Assembly: GCA_015222055.1 (NCBI GenBank)
Contig: JADFUR010000116.1
Coordinates: forward strand, 1-64,000
Direction: 5' to 3'
Origin: Bacteroidota bacterium
Lineage (GTDB): Bacteria; Bacteroidota; Bacteroidia; Bacteroidales; B39-G9
DNA length: 64,000 nt
A program made the translations under genes and the position numbers. Below the pieces are notes generated by a model. It was given only the letters and a program-made list of their open reading frames with translations. It was not told where the DNA came from and made no database searches. Of the stretch, positions 30,601 to 41,121 are shown piece after piece. The first letter of the stretch is position 1. Each line of letters begins with the position of its first letter.

Positions 30601-31605
30601 ATGTTGAGAAAAATATTTACATTGTTGATTGTTTGTTCTTTAGTTACAATCTCCTGTAAAAGGAACAAATTTGATGTTAATGTTTCAAAAATAAAGATAG
30701 ATTTAAAAGTAAATCGTTTTGATAATGAATTGTTTTCAATAAATAAGGATAGTATTGATTATTACATTCCAAAGATTGAAAAAAAATATGGTAAGTTCTT
30801 CCAGCTCTTTAACTATAAAATTATTAATATTGGAGGAACAGAAAACAGGAATTATTCAGATTACCTAAAAGGGTTTTTATCGGATTTTACTATATCAAAT
30901 GTATACAAAGAAACAGAGAAGGTGTTTCAAGATATTGACGATGTTGAAGATGATTTAACCGAGGCGTTTAAACATTATAAATATTATTTCCCCCAAAATA
31001 ATATACCTAAAATTTACACTTATATTTCAGGATTTAATCAATCGATTGTTACTGATGAAAATTTACTTGGGATAGGTCTTGATAAATATTTTGGCAAGAA
31101 AAATGCTTTTTATGAGAGATTGCAATTACCTGTTTATTTGAGATATAAAATGGATGAGAAGTTTATTGTTTCTGATTGTATGCAGGCTTGGGCAATAACA
31201 GAATTTCCTAATAATGACAGCGTAGATAATTTGTTAAGTCATATTATTTATAGAGGGAAAATTCAATATTTTATTGATGCAATGTTACCAAATACTCCCG
31301 ATTCAATAAAAATAGCATTTAAGACAAGTCAGTTGGATTGGTGTAATAAAAATGAAAAAAGAATGTGGATATTTTTAATCGAAAACAACTTGCTTTTTTC
31401 ATCTGATTATATGGAAATAAAAAGATATACAGATCCAGGACCGTTTACCTCAGGATTTTCTAGAGAATCTCCTGCCAGAATAGGAATATGGATGGGGTGG
31501 CAAATAGTTAAATCATACATGGATAACAATAATGTTACTCTAAAAGAATTGATGCTCAATAATGATGGTCAAAAAATTCTTAATCAATCGAAGTATAAAC
31601 CTTAA
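30601..31605 (+). CDS. gldB: Gliding motility lipoprotein GldB-like
   Basis: Lipoprotein signal (LVTISCKRNK); IDLKVNRFDNELFSINKD, YISGFNQSIVTDENLLGIGLDKYFGKKNAFYERLQLPVYLRYKM typical of GldB. Confidence 0.88.
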   Translation: MLRKIFTLLIVCSLVTISCKRNKFDVNVSKIKIDLKVNRFDNELFSINKDSIDYYIPKIEKKYGKFFQLFNYKIINIGGTENRNYSDYLKGFLSDFTISNVYKETEKVFQDIDDVEDDLTEAFKHYKYYFPQNNIPKIYTYISGFNQSIVTDENLLGIGLDKYFGKKNAFYERLQLPVYLRYKMDEKFIVSDCMQAWAITEFPNNDSVDNLLSHIIYRGKIQYFIDAMLPNTPDSIKIAFKTSQLDWCNKNEKRMWIFLIENNLLFSSDYMEIKRYTDPGPFTSGFSRESPARIGIWMGWQIVKSYMDNNNVTLKELMLNNDGQKILNQSKYKP

Positions 31606-31861
31606 TATATGTAGTGTATATTCATAATTGAGGTGTTAAATTCGAATGAAATGCTTCTGATTAATTGTGATTATATTGTTAAATAGTTGTATTGTTATGT
31701 TGTTGTTTTGTACATTATTTGTATTTCAACAAACGAATCTAAAAAACAATAGAAAAGAAACGATAAATTAAAGAACTGTATTGCTTAGAATTCTTGTACT
31801 GAAGAATTATTTATCAGATACAGTTTGTAAATATAACATAGGATAATATTATTTTATTAAA

Positions 31862-32401
31862 ATGATTGATACAGAAAAAAAAGCTTTAAGAAAAAAAATA
31901 AAAGCAATTAAGTCTGAAGTTAGCTTTGAAGAAAAAAAAACACGTTCAAAAAATATTCTTTTAAAACTTGAACGGAATAAAATATTTCAAAATGCTAAAA
32001 TAGTAATGCTTTATTGGTCGATGAAGGATGAGGTTTTTACTCACGATTTTGTTGTAAAATGGTCTTCTGATAAAAAAATAATTCTACCATCGGTAGCTGG
32101 CGATAATTTAATTTTAAAAGAATTCACAGGAAAAGACGATTTAGTAGCTGGCGACAGATATGATATACCTGAGCCTGGATGTGGTATTTTTGAGAATGAA
32201 AATGAAATTGAATTAATAGTTGTTCCTGGAGTTGCTTTTGATAAACAAAATAACCGAATGGGTAGGGGCAAAGCTTATTATGACAAGTTGTTAAAATCTA
32301 CAAAAGCAAAGAAGATTGGTATTTGTTTTGAATTTCAATTGTTTGAAAATATTCCTTACGACAAATATGATGTTAAAATGGATTTGGTTATTAGTGAATA
32401 A
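31862..32401 (+). CDS. 5-formyltetrahydrofolate cyclo-ligase
   Basis: 179 aa; ELIVVPGVAFDKQNNRMGRGKAYYDKLL motif. Confidence 0.92.
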   Translation: MIDTEKKALRKKIKAIKSEVSFEEKKTRSKNILLKLERNKIFQNAKIVMLYWSMKDEVFTHDFVVKWSSDKKIILPSVAGDNLILKEFTGKDDLVAGDRYDIPEPGCGIFENENEIELIVVPGVAFDKQNNRMGRGKAYYDKLLKSTKAKKIGICFEFQLFENIPYDKYDVKMDLVISE

Positions 32402-32440
32402 AAATTTGTTATACTTTGTGTAATGTGATTTGGATTTGTT

Positions 32441-32546
32441 GTCATTAATAGTCATTTGTTGTCATTTGACTTTGTCGTCTGCCTTGTGAAATTATAAAGT
32501 AATATTTCTTATGATCGTTCAGCCATTTAATGACTATTGATGACAA
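32441..32546. repeat. Inverted pair of the GTCATTRATAGTCATT intergenic repeat
   Basis: TTGTCATTAATAGTCATTTG at 32439-32458 and AATGACTATTGATGACAA at 32529-32546. Confidence 0.6.
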
Positions 32547-32595
32547 TAAATAATGATGATATTATGTTAAAATTATAACAGTTTATAGTACAATC

Positions 32596-33783
32596 TTATT
32601 CATTCAGCAATGATATTGCAAGCCACGACATTAATCCCATACCGGTTTTTAAAGCATCTTCATCAATATTAAAAGTCGAAGTGTGTTGCTTTGAAGCGAT
32701 GTTTTTTTCTTTATTGCCAATTCCTAATCGATAAAATGTTGAAGGAAAATTTTGTGAATAATATGCAAAATCTTCGGAAGTCATTCTTTGGTCAAGCTCA
32801 ACAACATGTTTTTTTCCTAAATATTGTTGAGCAAAACAAATGGCTTTTTCAGTTGTTTCAACATCATTGTTAAGTAATGGATAACCTTTAACAATATTTA
32901 TTTCACATTGAGCTCCATGTTTTTTAGCAATTGAATTCGCAATGTTTTTTATTTCGATGTGAGCTTTTTGTCTCCATTCTTCGTCCATTGTTCTGAAAGT
33001 ACCTTCAAATTTCACTTCATTAGGAATAACATTGGTTGCACCATTAGCAATAGCCTTTCCAAAAGCTAAAACGGTTGGAGCTGTTTCTGGAGTTTCATTT
33101 TCAATCATTTGATGAAGAGCAACAATAATTTTTGATGCTACAAGAACAATGTTTGTTGTGATTTTTGGCATTGCTGCATGTCCGCCTTTACCTTTAATAG
33201 TAAGATATATTTCATCGGATGAGGCCATATATTTGCCTTTTTTAAATCCTACTGTCCCAGCCTGAAGATCTGGAAAAACATGCTGAGCAATAACAATATC
33301 GGGTTTAGGATTGTTTAAAGCTCCTTGCTCAATCATTTGTATTGCACCTCCGGGTAAAAGTTCTTCGCCAGGTTGAAAAATTAGTTTTACGGTTCCTTCA
33401 AATTCCGTTTTAATAGTGTTTAATATTTTTGCAACTCCTATAAGCGATGCTGTGTGAGCATCGTGACCGCAGGCGTGCATTGCATTGTTTTGTGATTTAT
33501 ATGAAATGTTATTTTCTTCAATTATTGGTAAAGCATCCATATCTGCACGCAGTGCAATGGTTTTTTTTGTTGAATTTTTTCCTTTTATTTCAGCAACTAT
33601 GCCTGTTTTGACAAAACCCTTTTTGAAATAAATATTCTCTTTTTTGAGTTGCGACGCAATATATTCAGATGTTTTAAACTCTTTAAACGACAATTCAGGG
33701 TTTTGGTGAATATGTCGTCGAATTTCAACAATATCATTAAAATAATTATCGGCTAATTCTTTTATTTTATTTATAAGATGCAT
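32596..33783 (-). CDS. M20-family amidohydrolase (N-acyl-L-amino-acid amidohydrolase-like)
   Basis: RRHIHQNPELSFKEFKTSEYI, ALRADMDALPI, MHACGHDAHTA. Confidence 0.93.
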   Translation of the reverse strand: MHLINKIKELADNYFNDIVEIRRHIHQNPELSFKEFKTSEYIASQLKKENIYFKKGFVKTGIVAEIKGKNSTKKTIALRADMDALPIIEENNISYKSQNNAMHACGHDAHTASLIGVAKILNTIKTEFEGTVKLIFQPGEELLPGGAIQMIEQGALNNPKPDIVIAQHVFPDLQAGTVGFKKGKYMASSDEIYLTIKGKGGHAAMPKITTNIVLVASKIIVALHQMIENETPETAPTVLAFGKAIANGATNVIPNEVKFEGTFRTMDEEWRQKAHIEIKNIANSIAKKHGAQCEINIVKGYPLLNNDVETTEKAICFAQQYLGKKHVVELDQRMTSEDFAYYSQNFPSTFYRLGIGNKEKNIASKQHTSTFNIDEDALKTGMGLMSWLAISLLNE

Positions 33784-33864
33784 TTCAAAAGTTAGTTATA
33801 AAGATGAAAGTTAAAGTTAATAATTATAAAAACAAATTAAATAATGAGTTGCAAAATTTAGATT

Positions 33865-36800
33865 TTAAAAATCTAAATTTAATGAAAGATAAAAAATTTT
33901 AGGCAATATTACACGATTTTCGATACCCCAAGCCCAATCAGCACGAATATAATAGCCTAATAAACGAGTTCGTAAGCCAAAACCATAACCTGCAACAATC
34001 GGGTCGTTGCCTTTATCAATAATAACTGTAATAGGACCGTTTGTAATAATTTCTTGATTATATGCGTTATCGTTTGAATAGGGCGTTAGGCCTGTCCATG
34101 CACTGCCAATATCGGCAAAGCCAATAATCATAAAATTATTGAGAAATCCGGAATTTAAAGGTCTGTTTGCAAAATATTTAATAATTGGCCACCGAATTTC
34201 ACTATTTATGACTGCAAAATTATTACCGTTACGAATGTTCTGAGTAAAACCTCGCATGTTGGTAGCCAGAGTTTGGTAAACATAATTTTTGTCGGTATCA
34301 ATACGAATTGAATTGTCAAAAGTTTTTACTTTTGATGAGAGATTAATCCAATTATCAACACCTCCCAGATAGTAGATTAACAGACTGTTTCCAAATGAAG
34401 AACTTGCAGCAAAACGATTTGCCCAAATTAAATCGCGATGAATTTTTAAATAATTTCGTACATCAGCACCTACAACAAAAAAATTGGAATTAATTTCTTT
34501 GTCAATTTGTTTATAAAACTCACCAAAAATTTTTAATCTCGTACCATTAAAAAGATTTACTCCTCGGTTAAATGTATTATCGTAAATATATTCAATTTTT
34601 AAACCATTCCAAATGCGGGAATCTGATTTTCTGTCAAGGTTTACGTAATCGGTTGATAAGTATGATGTTCTGTCGTAACGAACAGTTTCCGTTGCTTGCA
34701 AAGCCGACACCTGACTAAAAGGGTATTTTAGAAGATATATTAATTCGTGTGAATGTGTTTTTGAGACAAAATATTGTGATGTATTCTCAAAAGCCTGACG
34801 ATGAAAGATAATCTGCTTATCAATTTGTTTTTTAAGATTTACAAGACTTATTAAATATTCGTTGCTTCGAAAATCGGGAGAGAAACGAATACCACCTGTA
34901 ATTTTATAATTTTCGAATAAATCAACAGCCCCAATTTTTGTAAAGATATTAAATCCCGGATTAAAGTAAACAGCTCCTCCTGTAAAAGCCTGATATGAAG
35001 AGTTTAAAAACCCAAAGTCTATTTGATTTACCAAGGTGTTTGTGTAAAAATTAGTGAAATAAACTAATTGCTTGGGTAATTTAAAACCAGCAGAATCTTT
35101 TTGTATATCTAAACTGTTTTTAATATTGAAAAAGAATTTTTCTTTTTCAAATTCAAAAAGATAGTTGTTAATATCAATAAAAGTGGAATCTATATTTGAA
35201 AATTGTTTGGGACTGATAACTAAACTGTCGGGCTCTTGATCATAATAATAATCATAATCACTTTCTTCAATAACACTGTCTTTATTTGTTAAATATTTAT
35301 TAAATAGATTTCGAAATTCAGTATTTCTGTAATTACCTGAATATGAATTTTCATTAATGTTAAGATTGTCAGTGAATAAATGGAATCGGTTTTTGTTAAA
35401 AAGTATCTCAGCGTAACTGCCGGACTTTTTATTAATATTATAATCGAGAACGTTTGTTGAGTAATTTGATAGAATATGTTTTTTTGTAAAATGTCGGTAA
35501 TGAATACTAGTATCTATAAAACTTATTGTACTGTCGAATTTTATTAATTGGCGATTAATAATTCCGTTTTCATCGCTTAAGTATGAAAACATATTCTTTT
35601 TAATTTCAAAAGGCTTAAATTCATTAGCATAAGGCGTGCTTGATAATTGAGTAAGTTTATTAGATTTATTTTTATAATCATAAATAAACAAATCGTAAAA
35701 ATCAGAAGTTTGAACAGAATCTTTAATATTTAACGGAAGAGAAGCCTCAATTCTGTTTGAGCTAAAAATTATATCGTTTGAGTTATTAATAAATTTGGGA
35801 TTTAAATCATCGGCAACATCATTTGTAATTTGTTCATTTGAGTTTGCTGCCACAGAATGCACGTAAATATCTGTATGGCCGTCTTTTATACCTGAAAAAA
35901 CGAAAAATAAACCATTATCAGAATACGAAAAGTCCAGAATTTTATCAATATAAAAAAGCTCTTGAGTTTCTATTTTTTTTGTATTTAATATATAATATGA
36001 AAGAAACATTTTGCCTTTCTGCTCGGTAATAATTGAAAGAAATTCACTTGATGGATGCCAAGTTAGAATCGGATATGAATAATCTGTTATTTGTTCTAAT
36101 TTGCTACCTTTTGAAAAAATACGTTTTCGTTTACGATTTTGGGTGTTGTAAATCCATACAATATATTTTCCCTTTTCGTTTGTTGTGTAAGCAATGTAAT
36201 TATCGTCAGCACTAATTTTTATTTGTTTATAAACTCGTGATTTTTTTGTTTTTTTTAGCAGTTTATCCGTTTCGGGGATATTTTTACCTATGTTTTCTTT
36301 ATTAAATTTTGTTTTGTAATATTCAAACCAATCAATTAATAAATCTTTAAGAGGAATGCCTAGCACAAACATAAATCCTTTATCTACATTCTTGCTAAGT
36401 CTTGTGAGATAAACAACATTTGACACAACAGCATCGCCATAGTTGTCTGATATGTACTTCCAAAATGAATGTCCTGCATATACAGCATCATTTTCTGCTA
36501 ATCGGTTAATTTTTTTGTATTTTTTAGTCAGTATTCCATCTCTAATTTTATTTTCAATAGATAAATCCCATTTTTTCGAATAGAATGAGATTAAGCCTTT
36601 CTCATACCATGAGGGAAGATTTAAAAGAGCTGTACTTGTAAGTCTGTCTTTAATGCTCCCACCGTATAACATATCTCTGAGGATAGCTTCGGTAATAGCT
36701 GCATCTATTTGTTGTTTATATTTGTGATGATTACCTTCAAAAAAAAGAAATACTTTATTGTTAATTATTCTTGTTTGTCCCCCAATATTATATTCTTGCT

Positions 36801-37149
36801 TTCCTGTTATTAACCCTATATTGCTTTGTTTAAAGTCTGAATGTTTATTATAGATAATAAAAATAATTCTACGTTCAAGAGTATGTTCAAGTTTATATTC
36901 TAGTTCACTAATTCTTGTTGATGCATATTTTGCAGTATATTCAGCCAAATTTTTACCACCCACATACATATAAGTATCGAACTTATCGAAACGATAATAT
37001 TGCCAATAAAAGTCAATGTATTGAACCCTATTTTTTCCAAAACTCATTTGAAGTCCATTATAGAACTGAGCATAAGTTTTTGATAATGGTATTATTATCA
37101 AAAATAATACCAAGGCACAGGCAGATGATATTTTTGTTTTTTTGTTCAA
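33865..37149 (-). CDS. Large envelope protein: TolB/WD40-like propeller plus C-terminal outer-membrane beta-barrel
   Basis: Signal peptide; PD40-like blades (NPKFINNSNDIIFSSNRIEAS); C-terminal surface-antigen-like segment (GGVDNWINLS...NMRGFTQNIRNGNNFAVINSEIRWPI...GFGLRTRLLGYYIRADWAWGIENR). Confidence 0.75.
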   Translation of the reverse strand: MNKKTKISSACALVLFLIIIPLSKTYAQFYNGLQMSFGKNRVQYIDFYWQYYRFDKFDTYMYVGGKNLAEYTAKYASTRISELEYKLEHTLERRIIFIIYNKHSDFKQSNIGLITGKQEYNIGGQTRIINNKVFLFFEGNHHKYKQQIDAAITEAILRDMLYGGSIKDRLTSTALLNLPSWYEKGLISFYSKKWDLSIENKIRDGILTKKYKKINRLAENDAVYAGHSFWKYISDNYGDAVVSNVVYLTRLSKNVDKGFMFVLGIPLKDLLIDWFEYYKTKFNKENIGKNIPETDKLLKKTKKSRVYKQIKISADDNYIAYTTNEKGKYIVWIYNTQNRKRKRIFSKGSKLEQITDYSYPILTWHPSSEFLSIITEQKGKMFLSYYILNTKKIETQELFYIDKILDFSYSDNGLFFVFSGIKDGHTDIYVHSVAANSNEQITNDVADDLNPKFINNSNDIIFSSNRIEASLPLNIKDSVQTSDFYDLFIYDYKNKSNKLTQLSSTPYANEFKPFEIKKNMFSYLSDENGIINRQLIKFDSTISFIDTSIHYRHFTKKHILSNYSTNVLDYNINKKSGSYAEILFNKNRFHLFTDNLNINENSYSGNYRNTEFRNLFNKYLTNKDSVIEESDYDYYYDQEPDSLVISPKQFSNIDSTFIDINNYLFEFEKEKFFFNIKNSLDIQKDSAGFKLPKQLVYFTNFYTNTLVNQIDFGFLNSSYQAFTGGAVYFNPGFNIFTKIGAVDLFENYKITGGIRFSPDFRSNEYLISLVNLKKQIDKQIIFHRQAFENTSQYFVSKTHSHELIYLLKYPFSQVSALQATETVRYDRTSYLSTDYVNLDRKSDSRIWNGLKIEYIYDNTFNRGVNLFNGTRLKIFGEFYKQIDKEINSNFFVVGADVRNYLKIHRDLIWANRFAASSSFGNSLLIYYLGGVDNWINLSSKVKTFDNSIRIDTDKNYVYQTLATNMRGFTQNIRNGNNFAVINSEIRWPIIKYFANRPLNSGFLNNFMIIGFADIGSAWTGLTPYSNDNAYNQEIITNGPITVIIDKGNDPIVAGYGFGLRTRLLGYYIRADWAWGIENRVILPKIFYLSLNLDF

Positions 37150-37164
37150 TTATTAAGATCAAAT

Positions 37165-37911
37165 TTAAGAAATATCAATTCTTTGTTTAACTGCTTCGTA
37201 AACAATTATTGAAGTTGCAACAGACACATTTAATGATTCTATATTACCCAAAATTGGTATTTTAACAATCTTATCCGATTGATTAATAATTTCGTTAGCA
37301 ATGCCAACATCTTCGGCTCCCATAACTATAGCCGATGGTACTTTAAAATCAACATCATAATAATAATCATCTGATTTTTCATCTGCAGCAACTATTTGTA
37401 TCCCACTCTGTTTTAAAAAAATAATTGTCTTTTTAAGATTTTCGACACGACACACAGGAATTGTATGTAAAGCACCTGCCGATGTTTTAACCGCATCAGA
37501 ATTTATAAGTGCGGAACCTTTAGTAGGAATAATAATTGCATTAACTCCGGCACATTCTGCTGTTCGTGCAATAGCTCCAAAATTTCTTACGTCGGTAACT
37601 TTATCTAAAACCAAAAATAGAGGAAGTTTTGCTTGCTCGTATAATTGAGGTAAAATGTATTCAATATTTTGGTATTCAATGCATGAAATAAATGCAATAA
37701 CACCCTGATGATTTTTTTGTGATATTTTGTTTAATTTCTGAATAGGAACATACTGAAATGGTATTTCCCTTTCTTTAATTAAAGTGACCAATTCATAAAA
37801 CAACTCGCCACGAGAATCTTTTTTTAAAAGAACCTTTTCAATTTCTTTGTTTGCTTTTATTGCTTCAATACACGCCCTAATTCCAAATATTTTGTCAGTA
37901 TTCGATTTCAT
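37165..37911 (-). CDS. rlmB: 23S rRNA (guanosine(2251)-2'-O)-methyltransferase RlmB (TrmH/SpoU family)
   Basis: FGIRACIEAI, LDKVTDVRNFGAIARTAECAGV, NIESLNVSVATSIIVYEAVKQR. Confidence 0.92.
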   Translation of the reverse strand: MKSNTDKIFGIRACIEAIKANKEIEKVLLKKDSRGELFYELVTLIKEREIPFQYVPIQKLNKISQKNHQGVIAFISCIEYQNIEYILPQLYEQAKLPLFLVLDKVTDVRNFGAIARTAECAGVNAIIIPTKGSALINSDAVKTSAGALHTIPVCRVENLKKTIIFLKQSGIQIVAADEKSDDYYYDVDFKVPSAIVMGAEDVGIANEIINQSDKIVKIPILGNIESLNVSVATSIIVYEAVKQRIDIS

Positions 37912-37947
37912 ATGTTTATTTTATTTGTTACAATTATTAATTCATAG

Positions 37948-39228
37948 TTATTTAGCAATAGAAAAAACATGTCCGCTTCGCCAGGTATTAACAGCTTTAA
38001 ACCAGCTGTCGTCGTAAACATCAGACCTGTTTAAAATATAATAATTATTGCTAAAAGGGTTCTCTGTTTTTTCGAAAGTGAAATCCATTGACATTGTTTT
38101 GGCTTTTTTTCCATAAATCCAACGTTCAATAGAGTCGTTTTTATAAATCATTGTTGGTATTCCGTAAACAACATAAATCATTCCTCTATCGGTTTTCCAA
38201 CCTTCACTAAGCGAGGGGAAATAATAATTGGCAAGTTGCACTCTGCCATAATAAATTCTGATTAGTTCGCGTGCACGGTCAACATTTCCTGTTGCTAAAA
38301 TCCATAAGCTGTCAACAGCTATTTTAGGGTTGTTATAAGCATTTAATTTTTTATATTCTCGAGAAGAAGTTAAATATTGCAAAGGTTCAAATAATTTTTC
38401 GGCACTTTGTACTCTCGGGTAATCATCTCCGTAATTAAACAAAGTTAAGCCTTCGTTTGACAGGGTGTCTTTTTGAAAGCGATAAAAACCTTTGTTTTGA
38501 AATTTGAAAATTACAGTATCAAAATTTTGAACATACCAAGTTGAATCGGGTTTGAAATCGATTTTATCATCAGGGTCGGAATCGAATGGAGGCAAAGGGA
38601 CTCCAAACTTTTTTTTATAATAAGACACATACAAATTTTTAGTTTTTACACGATTGCTTTTAATAAAAAAGGGAGTGTTTTTGTTAAAATAGTTTTTAAA
38701 AACAGGCTTCTTTTTTACATTATCAAAAACCAAATAATTTTGAGCTGAATTATTTGTGGTTTTGTCAACCTCAATTAATGACGAAGTTTGTTTTTCGCTA
38801 TTTAAATCAGAAATGGAAATGTCAATAAAACCTTTTTTGCCTGTTGCGAGCTTAACTGGTATGTAGGAAATATAATTATTGCTTAGGCCGTTTTCGCAAA
38901 CATTTAATTTAAAAGATGCACTATCAATAAACTCTGATTTTTGAAGTGATTCGTAAAGTTGATATTGAATTAAAATTTTTGCTTGTTTAAATTTGGCTTT
39001 CTCTTCTTTTTTAATAAATAATAATTCTGGTCGGTAGATATTATAAAAAAGAAAAGAGACAGAATCTGAATTGTGATAAATGTAAAATTCGGGATGCAAC
39101 CCCGTGCTTGTTGGATTATATAAATAAGAAACATTTTTGTCTGCAACCGAATAATAAATTGTTACACATGAGCTTACGACAAAAATTAAACTTATTGTTA
39201 AAAAAATATTTTTTTTTATGAAATTCAT
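37948..39228 (-). CDS. GWxTD domain-containing lipoprotein
   Basis: SLSEGWKTDRGMIYVVYGIPTMIYKNDSIERWIYG; lipobox-like VVSSC; Met at 39228 (MNFIKKN) preferred as start. Confidence 0.88.
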   Translation of the reverse strand: MNFIKKNIFLTISLIFVVSSCVTIYYSVADKNVSYLYNPTSTGLHPEFYIYHNSDSVSFLFYNIYRPELLFIKKEEKAKFKQAKILIQYQLYESLQKSEFIDSASFKLNVCENGLSNNYISYIPVKLATGKKGFIDISISDLNSEKQTSSLIEVDKTTNNSAQNYLVFDNVKKKPVFKNYFNKNTPFFIKSNRVKTKNLYVSYYKKKFGVPLPPFDSDPDDKIDFKPDSTWYVQNFDTVIFKFQNKGFYRFQKDTLSNEGLTLFNYGDDYPRVQSAEKLFEPLQYLTSSREYKKLNAYNNPKIAVDSLWILATGNVDRARELIRIYYGRVQLANYYFPSLSEGWKTDRGMIYVVYGIPTMIYKNDSIERWIYGKKAKTMSMDFTFEKTENPFSNNYYILNRSDVYDDSWFKAVNTWRSGHVFSIAK

Positions 39229-39375
39229 AAATACAAAAAAACAATGCTTAAAAGGCTGTGATAGAAAAAATTGCAAGTATGCCAAAATAATTTAGCAATA
39301 AAAAATAATAAAACTTATACAAATTAAGATATTATTTAAACAATATACAATTAGTGAGTTATAATTATCGTCTGT

Positions 39376-40233
39376 TTACTGTTTTTTTTGAGGTGTTTTT
39401 TTAGATTTGAATTCTTTGAAATTTTGCATTATTTTAATATAGATGTCGTATTCATTATTTTTGAGCAGATATTGAATGTCGAAATCACAAAATTTTATAA
39501 ATTCATTAAGCTTATCACTTTTTAAGCCGGTTAATTCGCAAACTATTTTGTCGTTGTATTTTGAATTAATAATACGATTTATTTCGTCTTTCTTTAATAG
39601 TTGTTTGAGTTTGCGTTTTGATTTTTCTTTTTTGTTGAATTTTGAATAAAAAAATGAAATTGGGCCGCCTAATGGTGTTTCATCTAGAGCACGTCGTGGT
39701 CCATCGTAATTTGGAATTCCCGGAATATATATTGCTCTACCTTTCATCTTAATATGCTCAGGCAAATTTACATGAACAAAATCGTATCGGAATTGTGACT
39801 GTTTGCTTAGGGCGTAAATATTTACAACTGCCAATTTATAGTTTTTGTTGTTCATTATAATTTTAAAAAAATAGCTTACAGAGGTAGTGTCAGATATATA
39901 AAAAGATTTTTTTTCAAAACTCAACGAAGAAAAAAGAATTGTGTCTGTTCTTAAAATTGAAATTTTGAAAAATCCATTTGTGTCGCTAATTGTTCCCGTA
40001 CGAGTTCTCTTATTAATTATGTTTACAAATGGAATGGGAGTAATGCTGTCGCTGTCGACAATAATTCCTGACACTTTTACAAAACTGCTATCGCTGTATG
40101 TTTGGGCATTAGCATAATTAAATGCAAATGGAATGAAAAGGATAGATATAAAAAACAGGAATCTCAAGTTATAAATAATGATATTTTTATGATATAACGT
40201 ATAAGTTGTTATTTTTGTATCTGTTCTTGACAA
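39376..40233 (-). CDS. Carboxypeptidase-regulatory-like domain protein
   Basis: KVSGIIVDSDSITPIPFVNIINKRTRTGTISDTNGFFKISI. Confidence 0.8.
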   Translation of the reverse strand: MSRTDTKITTYTLYHKNIIIYNLRFLFFISILFIPFAFNYANAQTYSDSSFVKVSGIIVDSDSITPIPFVNIINKRTRTGTISDTNGFFKISILRTDTILFSSLSFEKKSFYISDTTSVSYFFKIIMNNKNYKLAVVNIYALSKQSQFRYDFVHVNLPEHIKMKGRAIYIPGIPNYDGPRRALDETPLGGPISFFYSKFNKKEKSKRKLKQLLKKDEINRIINSKYNDKIVCELTGLKSDKLNEFIKFCDFDIQYLLKNNEYDIYIKIMQNFKEFKSKKTPQKKQ

Positions 40234-40326
40234 AAATAAAAAAAATAAATTGCATTCATAATAATTTTAAAAAATAGGGCTGAAAAATTATTTACATATT
40301 TGTGTTCTACCATATAACTTTTTTAA

Positions 40327-41031
40327 ATGAAAAAATATAAACATCTTTATTTCGATTTAGATAGAACTCTCTGGGATTTTGAAACAAATTCTTATGAGAC
40401 CTTATTAGATATATTTTGTAAATATAATTTGCAAAAAAGCATTGAAAACAAAGATGTTTTTATTGAGGCATACAGGTATCATAATAAAAAATTATGGGAG
40501 GATTATGGTTTAGGAAAAATCAAAAAAAAAGAATTAATTACTAAACGGTTTCTTGTTACTCTCGAAGATTTTGATATTAATTTGGATTCATTGCCCGATA
40601 TGGCAAAACAAATGGGCATTGATTATATAACAATAAGCCCAACAAAAACAAAAATATTTCCATATACACACGAAGCACTTTCATATCTTAAAGAAAGATA
40701 TAAATTATATGTTCTTACTAACGGTTTTCGACAAGTTCAGATCACAAAACTTAAAAATTGTAATCTCGAACAGTATTTTACAAAATTGATTTGTTCTGAA
40801 GATGCTGGGACACAAAAACCCAAACCCGAAATTTTTAGGTATGCTTTAAAAACTGTTAATGCAAAAAAAATTGAAAGCATTATGATAGGAGATGATATGA
40901 ATGTTGATATTTTAGGAGCAAAAAAAGTTGGTGTTGATCAGGTTTTTTTTAATCCTCAAAAGACTATTCATGATGAGAATCCCACCTTTGAAATAAATTC
41001 ATTAATTCAGCTTTTAGATATTTTTGATTGA
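40327..41031 (+). CDS. YjjG-family HAD noncanonical pyrimidine nucleotidase
   Basis: HAD motifs HLYFDLDRTLWDFETNS, VLTNGFRQVQ, KPKPEIF, MIGDDMNVDILGA. Confidence 0.9.
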   Translation: MKKYKHLYFDLDRTLWDFETNSYETLLDIFCKYNLQKSIENKDVFIEAYRYHNKKLWEDYGLGKIKKKELITKRFLVTLEDFDINLDSLPDMAKQMGIDYITISPTKTKIFPYTHEALSYLKERYKLYVLTNGFRQVQITKLKNCNLEQYFTKLICSEDAGTQKPKPEIFRYALKTVNAKKIESIMIGDDMNVDILGAKKVGVDQVFFNPQKTIHDENPTFEINSLIQLLDIFD

Positions 41032-41121
41032 TCTCAAGAGCCTTTTTTTTTAATAATTCATTGAAATTTAGTATATTTAAGAAAAATAGTTGCTTTTTTT
41101 TTTAAACTAAATTTTTTTAAA

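Noticed and set aside
29811-30668. Full-length 285-aa version of the PorT-like ORF
   Set aside because: The N-terminal 59 aa overlap the divergent gldB start and lack a signal peptide; Met at 30491 begins a good signal peptide.
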